From Podospora comata (lineage: Eukaryota; Ascomycota; Sordariomycetes; Sordariales; Podosporaceae), in contig CP071499.1 of NCBI GenBank assembly GCA_017354895.1, positions 558,001 through 622,000 of the forward strand: 64,000 nt of DNA, written 5' to 3'. The notes beneath the pieces are model-generated. The model was not told the origin of the DNA, did no database searches, and saw only the letters and a list, made by a program, of their open reading frames with translations. Every line of letters starts with the position of its first letter. Within the stretch, counting starts at the first letter, position 1. The position numbers were made by a program, and so were the translations under genes. Below are positions 52,607-63,572 of this stretch, in pieces.

Positions 52607-54143
52607 CGTGTTGACGGAGTGTAACTCGGGGCAAATGGGCGCGGTTGTCGTGGATGTTCCAGGTTGTCAGAGATGTCAGGGAACAGGACAGTGCTCCGTA
52701 CTGATAAAGCAGGGCCAAGCTGACACCGGGCTCTCTGCGTCCCCCGGCCTTCCTCGTATGCCACCGTGATGCACACTGCCCAGCCCGCTAGAGACCCAGA
52801 CAGACAGGCCCAATCAGCCCCAGCCGCAAGATTGATCTGGCGCGCACCACTGGCGGATGTTCCACTGCTTTCAAGCGCTGTCGGGCTCAGGGGCGACGCA
52901 ACACACCTCGGGTTGGCCCCTGCGTGTTACGGAAGCTGCTGGGTGCTACAGCAGGCGCCACCACGAGCTACTACACATAAACGCCCCTTCTCCCGTGCCG
53001 AGTCCGGCACGAGGCAAGTCAGGAACATGAGACTGCAAAGAAAACTACAGGTAGACAGAGAGACCTTTCGTCCCTCCTCTCAAGTCCAGCCTGATGGCCC
53101 ACGGCTGTCGGTTGCGATTGTGGAATAGTAAGGTTCGCCCGTCAGCAGGGGGAAAAAGCCGCCATTTGCCTCCACAAAATGCTCAGATCGACAACACTAT
53201 CTGTGATATTGCCAAGTCATCCCAGTAAAGCCCGCCAAGAGATGTTGGGCCTGGAGATCCAAACCCCTGAAAAGCCAATGGCATGTCGCGGATCGGCAAA
53301 CCAAGATAGGCGGCCTGAGCCGCACCAGCCCAGCACGGGATAGTGATCGTCTGGCAGACGCCAATGGACGCCATCAAATAAGTGCTCTGGCACTACTGGA
53401 CAATTCCTTTTTTCTCTTCCCAGTCCATCCCACCTCGAGTTTGTCGGTGGCTTTTACGCCAAGACGGAAATCTTGGTTGTCTCATGAGACAGCACACCCG
53501 CGCAATTCCCCAGGTCGGGCCTTTCGGGCAACACCATGTACGGTACAGAATGCTTCCCCGAGAGATAACGGGTCAATGCATCCGAGCCCAGCCGCCAACT
53601 GCAGCCAGCATCCGGCTTGGGTCTGCCGACACTTCAGCAGCCATCGAGATCCTTGGACCTTCCGTTTGTATTCTGGCCTGTCCGAAAGAGGAAGCGAAGG
53701 TGCTATGCCGGACAGACTCATCCGGGAGACAGGATCATCAGCACTGGGAGCGGTGACTTGGTGAGGGTGATGGCATCGGCGTTTCCTTGATTCAAGGCTG
53801 CCTGTTGACGATGATCTCGATAGCTGAGATCTGTTTGCTCCAGGGGTTCGAGGAAAGGGGCCCGCAACGGCTGGTGGGCATACACAGCATTAGTCTGGAG
53901 GTGTGTCTTGACCAATGTTATTGCTGGCGTTATTCCGATGGGCAGAGAAGGACCGCCATTGACGTACTTGCTGGGTGTGATGGTATATATGTTCATCCTT
54001 TGATCAGGCCGAGCTTTTCGCGCCGAGAATTCTTCACTTCGTCTGCTGCATTGTATTACCAAGACGACTCTTGAAGAACCATAGGTCCTGCAGCAGAAAG
54101 CCTTTTTGTCTGAGCCGCCGAAACACGGAAGCCAAAGCTGCCC
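52607..54143. other. Divergent intergenic region between GH12 and UDP-glucose dehydrogenase
   Basis: No gene supported. It holds both divergent promoters (GH12 minus, dehydrogenase plus). Confidence 0.45.
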
Positions 54144-56229
54144 ATGGACGCCTCCAGCTCACCAGCAAGACCCAAGATGCCCCCTCGGCTCCCGAGGTCG
54201 TTACCAAGCTCACACTCGATAGCGTCGACCTTTAGTCCGGGGAGCTCGACACCAGAATCATGGACAGTGAGCCCGTGGAATCGAGATACACCAGACACCT
54301 CGCCTCCCAGCTCCGACGCTGGCTCTCCTAAGCTCCAGGCCAAACAAGCAGATGATAGTGGGAGGATCTCTCCGGTGGAGGGCTCACTCGACGGGCAGCC
54401 GCGTTTTGGGGTCGTACGCAGTATCTGCTTCGTCGGCGCTGGTTTCGTCGGTATGTCGTTGCCTATCCCCGCTGTTTGGAACCCATTGAGACTGACATGT
54501 TGACAGGAGGACCGACGGCTGCTGTCATTGCCTACCACAACCCACAGATCCAGGTCAATGTCGTCGACCTTAACGAGGAACGAATCAAGTCGTGGAACTC
54601 GGCCCATCTTCCCATCCACGAGGATGGCCTGCTCAAAGTGGTACGAACGGCACGAGACGGTGCGCTGGACAAGACACTGGTACTGCCCGGACTGCCCAGG
54701 GCTATCGAATTGAAGCAACGGCAGCCCAACTTGGTATTCTCGACCCGTGTGGTGGACGCTATCGAGGAAGCCGACATCATTTTCATCTGCGTCAACACGC
54801 CCACAAAAACACACGGTATTGGTGCGGGTTCCATGGCTGATGTGAGCGCGATTGAAAGCGCAACGCGGACTGTGGCCAAGCATGCCAAGGAAGGAGCCAT
54901 CATTGTTGAGAAGAGTACTGTTCCGTGTGGAACCGCACAGATGATCCAGGATATTGTGAGTCGCTGCCATGTAGTGTGAACCGGAAGCAGTTTGCTGACT
55001 TGAAAACACAGCTTCGATACTACCGGCCAGATGTGGAGTTTGAGGTGCTTTCCAACCCGGAATTCCTAGCCGAGGGCACGGCTGTGGAAAACCTCATGCA
55101 CCCTGACCGAATTCTTATCGGTAGTGCCCAGACACTTGCAGGTCTCCGTGCTGCCGCCGTTGTCAAGGACGTGTACGGAGCTTGGGTGCCTGCGGCTCGC
55201 ATCGTGACTGTCAACACCTTCAGCAGTGAGCTGGCCAAGCTTGTGGCAAACACCATGCTTGCTCAGCGTATCAGCAGTGTCAATGCAGTCAGCGCCATGT
55301 GCGAGGAGCTTGGGCTTGGAGCAGACGTCGAAGACGTCAGCCTCGCCATCGGAAAGGACGCACGACTGGGTTCCAAATTCCTCCAGGCTGGCGTGGGATT
55401 TGGGGGCTCCTGCTTCGAAAAGGATATCCTCAACTTGGCCTATCTTGCAAGGGAGCTCCATCTTGATGTGGTGGCCGACTACTGGCTTGCTGTGCTTAGA
55501 ATGAATGAAGACCAACGACGGCGCTATGCTCGCAATGTTGTGCGCGAGCTCAACGGGTCACTTCGAGGGAAGAAGATTGCCATCCTAGGATTCGCCTTCA
55601 AGGATGGTACTAATGACACGCGCAACAGCATTGCTGTTCACGTCATCAAAGATCTGGCCATGGAGATGCCGCGCGAGATTGCCATCTTCGATCCCGGCTG
55701 TGCGTCGGCCGAGATCCGTGAAGAGGTCGAGAAGGCGGGCTTGACAGCAAGCCAGCTCGAGCGCATCAAGATCTTGACCAACTGGAGGGATTGCGTCCAG
55801 GAAGCAAGTGCCGTGTGTATCCTGACACAGTGGAAACAATTCCGGGGCCGCAAGCTTGGCTCGGCCACGTCTAGCAACAAGAAGGCACGGAAACTGGCAG
55901 CTGACTGGGCGACAAGCTGTGTAGCAGACAAAGCTGACATCAGCGAAATGGACATCTTGGCACTGGAGGAGCTCGTGAGAGACAAGTCGTCGGCGACTAC
56001 CGGTGATGACCCATTGGAAAGACTGGCACCGCTTGCGCCCTGTCCCGAAGAGTGTTCACATTGCCGCATCGGGAGCGCAGAGGCTCATGATCAGGAGCCA
56101 GTGGACTGGGCCGAGGTGGCCGGCATGATGCAGGAGCCGCGCTGGGTATTCGATGGGCGGAATGTGGTGAACAGGCTGGAGCTCCAGAGTCTTGGTTTTA
56201 GAGTGAGGGGTATCGGAAAGGGTTTTTGA
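54144..56229 (+). CDS. UDP-glucose 6-dehydrogenase with N- and C-terminal extensions
   Basis: Exons 54144-54450, 54507-54955 and 55012-56229, 657 aa (canonical enzymes are about 390-480 in bacteria and animals). About 92 disordered Ser/Pro-rich residues precede the Rossmann motif SICFVGAGFVGGPTA; the usual YVG glycine is retained. Then come VVDLNEERIKSWNS, IIFICVNTPTK, EKSTVPCGTAQ and LSNPEFLAEGTAVENLMHPD. The central dimer helix follows with TFSSELAKLVANTMLAQRIS and the catalytic Cys in GVGFGGSCFEKDILNL. The UDP-binding domain has ILGFAFKDGTNDTRNS and IFDPGC, ending with WVFDGRNVV. An acidic insert with CPEECSHC lies near residue 590. Converts UDP-glucose to UDP-glucuronate with two NAD+. 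Divergent from the GH12 gene. Confidence 0.95.
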
Positions 56230-59200
56230 GGATGGAAACGGGTAATGGTAGATATCAGGACGGGAGTTTGGCGTCATCCCCATGTTGTAATTGCGTGTGA
56301 ATTCTTTCTTGTATATCGGGCTTTTAAGCGGTTTTAGTTGAAATTGAAGGCTTTAGGTGCAGGGTTCAGGGTGCAGGTGATGTCAGGTTAGAGTTGAATT
56401 GGGGTAAGCTGTTAGTGCAATACTGAGCTGTTCGCTTAAAATTAGTGCCGTGGGCTGTCCAAAATTAACAATGCGCTCCCGCCCATCCCCCTGCCGTCTC
56501 AACAACCTCACCAACGGGCAGTCTCGATACGTTTCTCCGGGCAGTGTTTGTAAACAGCAACTGCCGCTCCGAATATCGCTAGCCCACCGTGTTATCAATT
56601 TGACACGACATCTTCACAGCCTGACAATACACCATGGCAATCTGGTGCAAGCTGCCGACTGCCGTCGAAAATGCCCAGCCAGATAAGCAACCAGAACAGC
56701 CGGCCGGGTGGTCTGTCTGTCAGAGACCTAGAACCACCTGTTACCAACAGCAACAACACCTCAGTCTGTAACCCGGGGCATGGTAACAGGTCACACCGGT
56801 ATCCCACTGAATAGGCATTCATATGCCGCGATAGCATTGGGCTCCAGTGAAGGCGTACAGGGCCGCCTCTAGCAATAACGTTCCCCGACTTTCCATATTG
56901 GTGTTGACATGTTTCGACAGCCGTCACGCCACGATGGTTCGGCCGATACGCCCGGCTTTCCCGCCGATGCATCTTCCCGTGGCTAAAAGCAAGAGCCTCA
57001 TTGTGCTTCCACGACCACAGCCGAACGGAAGAGCCCCGAACGCAAGCTATGGACAACATCTGCTATTTTGTACCTTGGCTAGGCTTCTATCGGGGAGAAA
57101 AGAGGGTAAGGAGATGTGTCACGACGTCAAGGGACAACCCAAGAAGGACAAGCAAGGCTATCTTGACCGAAACGCATCACCAGATCATCTCAACGTTGGC
57201 ATGACGTTTAACTTAGCAGATGGCTCTCTCGTGTTCGAACACATCTGCCCTGTTATCTGAAGGCTCATCAGTGGAACTCGGTGGCAAACTCGGCCAGAGG
57301 GAACCAAATATTGGGGGTGTATAGATGACGACGATCAACTACACTCTCTCGGAGCAGGCTTGGCAGGGTCCAGCAGGAGTGCAATATTTTTACGAGTCTC
57401 AAGACGACTCCTGGTGTTTCTTTATCACGTCGGATGATACAAGAGCGTGTTGGCCTTGGCCTAGGTTCGCAGATGGTAGAAGTTTCTGGCTTCGTTGGAG
57501 GCACTTTTGCCAAGTCAACCTAGCCAAGCCCACCTCAACTGTCTTCTCGCGCTGTCCGAACAAAGCACAGCAGAAAGCATCGCATGCTGTGCTGCTGTTC
57601 TCAGCTGTCTCGACGTGGAAAAAGAAAGCCCATGGATGATTCGTACCGACAGGCATTCATTGCACACCGTCACAGAGAGCTTTGTCGGTTGCCCAAAGAG
57701 GAAATTTCTGGTGTGGAAGGATGACGTCGACCCCACCATCTCGACCAGGCGAGCAGCTCAGCCTCTATGCAGTCGCCATAGCGGTCCCCCGCTGATCTCG
57801 TGCGCGTTTCTTGCATTACCGTTCACTGCCGTTGCTGCATGCATACACGATGTGCCAACGGTTGGGATGCTGCATTCCCGAGTTCCAGTGGCCGAATGGG
57901 TTGAGCCGACTTTGACGCAGGCCTCTAACGACTGGACGGCCTACTGTCCCGGTGCAGTGTGGGCGTGCTGACCGTGGCCTCTTCGGGAGGGAGCCCCGAT
58001 CGCTGGAAGCTACCCTTTCCGATGATCCTGCTACTCTGCAATAGTGCACAGCGGCGAATCGGCATCAGAATGGCAAACACCAAGAGCAGATTTTCTCAAC
58101 AAAACCGCGGTGTCAGTCTACACAGTATGGCTTGAAATGTACTGCATGACAGAAGCTGCCATCGACGTTGCACACGGCTCAAGGTGTGCAACCAGCAACT
58201 TCCTGCGCGGCTGACATGGCGACAGCCTCTGGGGAAAGCTGTCCTAATCTCTCGCCAGTGAGTCAGTAGCTTCGGTAAAGGGAACGCTGTAGGTGAGCAG
58301 TTGACCTCTCTACCTTGGTGGGCTGAGGTGGGTTTTTGCTCATCAGCAGGAGAAGCTGTATAGAACACGGACAGAAGACATTGATCAGCACAGTTGGTGC
58401 TATTTTTGCCAGCCTGGTCACTTTTACCCTGGTTGCTGCGCAGCATTCGGTTCCGGTCCCCTGGGTGTGCCGCGCAAGTGCTGGCAGCGCTTCTTCTGGG
58501 GACCGCCCCCGTTTCACCCTGCTTTGTCAACGGCCACCAAGCGACCACATTTGACACGAAACCTGAGAGTCTCATTCTGGACTGGTGAATGTCAAAGAAA
58601 GAACATCATCTGTCACCCGGTGAGCATCATCATGCTGGAAGCTCGGAGTGAGAGGGAGGACTCACCACCTTGAAGTGAGGATGAGCCTGCTTGCTAATGG
58701 TCATTTGTTCAACTCAGCCTTCTCGAGGAGAACATCTCATTGGTCTTGGGGAAGACATCTGCTGAATGTGCCGCAAAGGCTAGTTTACCTACACCCTCCC
58801 TTACCCCATACAACACCGTTACACGGCAAAGGCAAGTGCTCGTGTGCTTGTTGTCGCCCGTTAGTGCGGGGCGCACCCAGCAGCAGTGTGGAGGGTGTGA
58901 GCGGAAGCCAGCGGCAAGGCTGCCGAGCAATGGGGGGTGTGTGTGCGCCTCTTGAAGATGGTGGGCCGGGGGGGTGTCCCCTCGCACCTGCAGAAGGTCA
59001 TATCTGCATATAACAGAACCGGTCGCCCGCCCTTGGGTCGTCGGCCCTGATCCAAACCAACCTCGCCAGCCAGACTGCCCGCCAGAAACTCTCGCCAGAA
59101 ACAGTTTGCACCGCCTAGCCTATCCTCACACCAGATCTTCTACTGGAGATCACAAACATCGCCGAGACATCGACCCTTCGTATATCTGGGTCCAGACGCC

Positions 59201-59505
59201 GGTCTTGTCAACCCTTCCTCTTCTGGTTCTCCTCTATGTCCCCATGTCTTTGACACAACCTGGACGGCAATCAATAGCCTGTTTTACGCAGGACACGGCA
59301 GACTGACATCGCACTTGACCGGACACCACCTCAGATCACCATCACTTTAGCAATCGTAACCGGCCATCAAAGATCCCGAGCAGATCTACTGGGACCTCGT
59401 CACCAGTATCACCACCCACAGTCAAAACAGCCCGATATAACCATACCATCTCCCTCCACATCCCCACAACCCGTTCGATCAAACAACACACTCAACGCCA
59501 CCACC
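56230..59505. other. Intergenic, 3.3 kb, no gene seen
   Basis: Short open frames (for example 57325-57639, 104 codons) show no motif or codon signature I can defend. The part next to 59506 has a long CA-rich leader (ACAACACACTCAACGCCACC), so the 59506 gene probably has a long 5' UTR. Confidence 0.5.
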
Positions 59506-60699
59506 ATGTGCCTCTCCAAGGTCTACTACAACTCCTACTCGGACGGCCAGCAGGACGTCACCGAAAAGACGTATGCCTGCCGCGATGGCAGACGCTGCGC
59601 CAACCCCGAAGTCCGCAAATACGACCGCAAATTCCCCTTCACCAAGCTAGGGGAAGCCCAGCCCGAGTCCCAGCGCAGCATCTCTGAACGCAAGCCCACC
59701 CCCTACTTTGAGTCTCGCGGCTCCAAGTCCCCTTCCCCATCAGGCAGAGACAGCAGACGGGACTCTGGCATCTACATGGGCGGCGGCTCCTCTTCCAAGT
59801 CCAGCAAGCACTACGACCCTTACGACCCTTACTCCTCCGGACCCTATCGTTCCTCCTCTTCTTCCCGGGCCCGTGATGACCCGAGGGACTACTATGGCGG
59901 GAGGTCAAGGTCAAACTCGATCCCGCAGATCATCTACATGGACGGCCGGGACGGCTACAAAGAAAGCGGCAAGCGGTCGAGATCCAGCAGCAGGGATTAC
60001 TCGAGGGATATCCCCCTCGGTCCCGTCCACTTGGCCGACGAGTACGGTCGTCGTTCCTCCCGGTCTCGCTCCCGAGACTCGACCGACTTGAGCTCCAAAT
60101 ACTACAGCACCAGCGGCAGGGGAAGAGGGGATGCCATGTCGGGGTACATGTTCATTGACGATCAGGACGAGAGGCGGAGACAGAGAAGAGAAAGGCGGCT
60201 GTCGACCTCGAGCGCGATGGATGAGTACGACCCCAGTCGGTATGTGCCCCGCTCTTCGCGACGGGCTTCGGCGACTGGGGGAACTGTGGTCCACAATGGG
60301 GATGGCACCAGCCTTTACACTTCGTCATCGGCACCCACCGGTCTTTCTTCGAGCAAGTCTGGGTCGGGACATGTAAGGTGGGAGGATGAGGTCCGCGCCA
60401 AGAGGAACAGGCAGAACGCCGAGATTGCCAACCGGCCGGTGTTGGGCTCGGACGGCGAGCCGAAGAGCATTCTCAAGAAGAAGGGCGATGTGAAGGGCAA
60501 GGGGAGGGAGAGCGATGAGGATCTGTATGACTTGAGGAGGGCAGTGGAGGGGATGGGGTTGCCGAGCAGAGGGAGGAGGTCGTCGTCGGGGAGGGACTTG
60601 ATGGATGAGTATCCGTCTAGCAGGTATGATGATGGGTTGGGGGCGAGGAAGAGCAGGGGGAAGAGCGGGTATTCGGATGATCGGTATCGGTATTTCTGA
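59506..60699 (+). CDS. Low-complexity Ser/Arg-rich protein, 397 aa
   Basis: Single exon; ATG in CCACCATGTG context after a CA-rich leader. The only folded-looking part is the N-terminus, MCLSKVYYNSYSDGQQDVTE and KTYACRDGRRCANPEVRKYD, with Cys that could bind metal. The rest is disordered: SPSPSGRDSRRDSG, YDPYDPYSSGPYRSSSSSRA and RSSRSRSRDSTD. A short conserved-looking block GHVRWEDEVRAKRNRQNAEI followed by ANRPVLG recalls a fungal-only RS-rich family. It may act in RNA or cytoskeletal condensates; no function assigned. No break. Confidence 0.82.
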   Translation: MCLSKVYYNSYSDGQQDVTEKTYACRDGRRCANPEVRKYDRKFPFTKLGEAQPESQRSISERKPTPYFESRGSKSPSPSGRDSRRDSGIYMGGGSSSKSSKHYDPYDPYSSGPYRSSSSSRARDDPRDYYGGRSRSNSIPQIIYMDGRDGYKESGKRSRSSSRDYSRDIPLGPVHLADEYGRRSSRSRSRDSTDLSSKYYSTSGRGRGDAMSGYMFIDDQDERRRQRRERRLSTSSAMDEYDPSRYVPRSSRRASATGGTVVHNGDGTSLYTSSSAPTGLSSSKSGSGHVRWEDEVRAKRNRQNAEIANRPVLGSDGEPKSILKKKGDVKGKGRESDEDLYDLRRAVEGMGLPSRGRRSSSGRDLMDEYPSSRYDDGLGARKSRGKSGYSDDRYRYF

Positions 60700-62222
60700 T
60701 TTTTCTCCGGACATTTGGGTAATGCATGGCAGCGCGCGTTTTGATCCTTTTTGCTTTGGTCACTTTCACAGCACACGTTTGGGGATATTATGGGCACGGA
60801 CGACGGAACGTTTTAATTCTGGGGATATGGACATGGGGGCATTTTCTCGGCACATCTTTATTTCCTTTGTCTTTTTTCCTCATGATTTTTTGATGAACAT
60901 GTTTACTTACAGGTTATGAAATACGCGAGTATACAAAACACAAAGAATGATTATGATTTGCTTTTACTATACCTTACTGATGCGAGGATGAGAGATGTGT
61001 TGTGGTGATGAGATGACGTTGGAAGCTGTCTTTGACATTGATATCCCTACCCCTCTCCCCGCTATCTTCCAGAAGGGTCACAAACCCGAACCAACGATCG
61101 CTTGGCAATGTCGTTTCAACACCAAGAAACACCCAACATGGTCAAACAAAACGAAACATTTTGTTTTTTGGCCGGTCTGGCTGGCTGCCCTAACCCACTC
61201 GTCCGACCATATCGTCTTTTTTTTTTTTTTTTTGGTTGGTCTACATACCCGCGAACAAGTATCTGCAACCAACAGCCGGCCCCTCTCCCAGGCCAAGTTC
61301 CAGGCCACTGCGATACTAAACGAGCGGCGGACCACACCCTCTCTGTCTGTTGGGCAACGGTGCCATCTCACTCAGATCCCATAGTATATATATATATATT
61401 TATATACACATATACTTATGTATATTTCCACAAAAGTTTTGCTGCCTTCCCCCGCTACGCCATCTCACCACGGCCTGCATTACACCCCATCTGCACTACC
61501 TCATGCGGACGCGCGCTTCTGTGTTTACATAAGATGACGGCTTGGTGATATCGACCCAACCCTTCCTGTTGTGAAAGACTTGCCCCCGCCGGTAACCGTC
61601 ACCTGATCCCCCCATCATCAGATGATCTCGACAACCTACACAAGTGGTGGAATCTCTTTAGTCAACGCTGTAGTGTGCACCCTCTCGCAGTATTGTTGAG
61701 AGGAAGGAGGTTGTGCCGCATTTGGGTGTTTTTGACCGAGAGACGGCAAAAGATGGCAAGATGACACAGCAGTGTGCCATGTCTGCCGTGATGCCGATGC
61801 TTGCTCGTGGCATGTAAACAAATCTGGCCCGTGTGCTTCGTCAATCTGTCTGACCGCAACATAAGATCCGCGCCCTGGTGGTCTCGAACCCTAGAGCATG
61901 GTCTGATGCTTGAGAAAAAGAGAACAAGACGAGATAATGATGATTAATATTAATTTTCCTACTCGCCTCTCAGCAGGGAGATTCAATTCTATCCGCCTTT
62001 GTCCCAATCATCATCCTGCTTCCCATCCATCTCGTGCATAATAATGCTCATGAAAACTTCGACAGCCATAAAACTCCAGTCCTGAGACAGCAAACCGTAA
62101 CACGTAAACGAGGAAAAGAATATGTGTGCCGAATGCACGGAGAGGCTCCGGGGAAGGCGATTCTATCAGGTGATAATTGCAAAAGTGTCCAGCGAGCAGC
62201 ACACTGTGGTCGGTCGCTATGC
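60700..62222. other. Intergenic with T17 run and TA-rich tract
   Basis: Contains a T17 run at about 61217-61233 and a TATATA-rich tract at 61384-61425. No gene supported; frames here are short. Confidence 0.5.
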
Positions 62223-63572
62223 TCACGCCTCGGAGCAACGCCCCAACCCCTTCAACAGCTCCCCAGCACGCACATCAACCCCCCCCGCTCCCTTATCCTC
62301 CACCCCAAAAGCCAGAAACACCACATCGTCCAAGTAGGCGTGGTACTTGTTACCATGCTCCTTCCAGGCCATAGACGTGACATAAAACATGTCTGTCCTC
62401 CTCCGTCCCTCGTCACGTCCCCGGCCGTGGATCCAAATCGGCTTCTTGGACATGGCGTACATCTCAAAGGGAGCCCGCTGGTGAAAGAGAACGACGTACG
62501 GCTCGTACTCGCTATGCCAGCTGTAGTACGTCTTGTGCTGGATGATCGTCATGATGAACGTGTTGGAGTCGTCGGGCTTGCAGTTCTCGTCGGACCGCTG
62601 GCAGAGCGTGACCTTGAGCGAGTTGGTGGCCTGATGGATGGACTCGAGCTCGGGTGCCAGCTTGGGCATGTAGCGCGCCATGCACTTCTTGTCGTAGCTC
62701 GCGGCTTTGGGTGCAAGGTCCGATCCGACCACGGCTCCTTTGCCGTCGACGGCGCCGAAGGAACGCGAGGGGTACATGTCGTAGTGGATGTACATGTTGT
62801 CGTCCTTGTCCCAGAACGCAAAAAAGTTCTTCTCGAGGATGCCGTACGGGGGTGGCCTCTGAAGCTCTGTTCCGTACTCAAAGTCATCCTCGACGAGTGG
62901 CTCGGCAGGCCAGTCGACGAGAGTTCGGAAATCCTGAATCCATTGGCCAAAGCAGGTAAAGGCACTGTTGGACCCATAGATGGTGTATGGCTTCGTCGGC
63001 CCGTAAAAGGCGCGCGCATCGTGGGGGCCTTGGTTCAAGTTGAGCGGCGCGTACTTGCCAGTGCACTTGTCGCCTGTGGTCGGTTCAATAGGTAGCGGCT
63101 TTGGCTCGCCGACACACGTCAGGATGTCTCCCGAAAACTTGGCGTCGCAACCCGTCTCGAGGGCAATGAAGCCTTTTCCTTCGGCCTGGTGATCGGTCCA
63201 TTTCTGGCCCATGAGCATCCAGGTATCATTTTGTGTAGGGTGTGGGAGGATGTTGGGGTTGAAGACGGGGACATGGCCGAACTTGATCTCAAAGTACTTC
63301 TTGTCTGTCGTCGACGCCGAGAAGATCCTGTGCCAAGCGGCCGTCGGCGCGAGGGGATTCGGACGGTCGTAGCTACCGACGTCCGGTTTCTGTTTCTTGT
63401 CCTCCTCATTGTCAGTTGTGGCCGGGCCGGAGCCAAGAGGCCTGCCGAGAAACTCGCCGACTCGGCCTCGGAGGTAGTCGGGCTGCGTGTGCCATAATCC
63501 AACGGTAACGAAAAGCAGTGCGACCACGGGGCAGAGCAACAGCACCAGTCGCTTGAGATCCCTGACGATCAT
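62223..63572 (-). CDS. Type II membrane protein, uncharacterised (possible glycosyltransferase)
   Basis: Single exon, 449 aa from ATG 63572 (MIVRDLKRLVLLLCPVVALL). One N-terminal transmembrane helix with basic residues before it implies a Golgi- or ER-type II topology. The lumenal part has FEIKFGHVPVFNPNILPHPT, DTWMLMGQKWTD, FIALETGCDAKF, QGPHDARAFYGPTKPYTIYG with SNSAFTCFGQWIQDFR, FFAFWDKDDNMYIHYDMYP and MFYVTSMAWKEHGNKYHAYL. The DAR...IYGSNSAFTC pattern recalls the propeller-like fungal beta-mannosyltransferases (GT91), but this is a weak inference. No break. Confidence 0.82.
   Translation of the reverse strand: MIVRDLKRLVLLLCPVVALLFVTVGLWHTQPDYLRGRVGEFLGRPLGSGPATTDNEEDKKQKPDVGSYDRPNPLAPTAAWHRIFSASTTDKKYFEIKFGHVPVFNPNILPHPTQNDTWMLMGQKWTDHQAEGKGFIALETGCDAKFSGDILTCVGEPKPLPIEPTTGDKCTGKYAPLNLNQGPHDARAFYGPTKPYTIYGSNSAFTCFGQWIQDFRTLVDWPAEPLVEDDFEYGTELQRPPPYGILEKNFFAFWDKDDNMYIHYDMYPSRSFGAVDGKGAVVGSDLAPKAASYDKKCMARYMPKLAPELESIHQATNSLKVTLCQRSDENCKPDDSNTFIMTIIQHKTYYSWHSEYEPYVVLFHQRAPFEMYAMSKKPIWIHGRGRDEGRRRTDMFYVTSMAWKEHGNKYHAYLDDVVFLAFGVEDKGAGGVDVRAGELLKGLGRCSEA

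Noticed and set aside
57325-57639. 104-codon open frame with ATG
   Set aside because: No motif, no promoter signal and no codon bias; isolated in a 3.3-kb gap.
61865-61935. tRNA-like GGTTCGAGACC sequence on the minus strand
   Set aside because: The T-loop-like word and a 3' ACCAGGGCGC segment are present, but no matching 5' acceptor arm, D arm or anticodon arm can be folded.
62034-63095. 353-codon open frame on the plus strand opposite the 62223-63572 gene
   Set aside because: Antisense shadow; the minus-strand protein has a membrane anchor and coherent domain, whereas this one has none.
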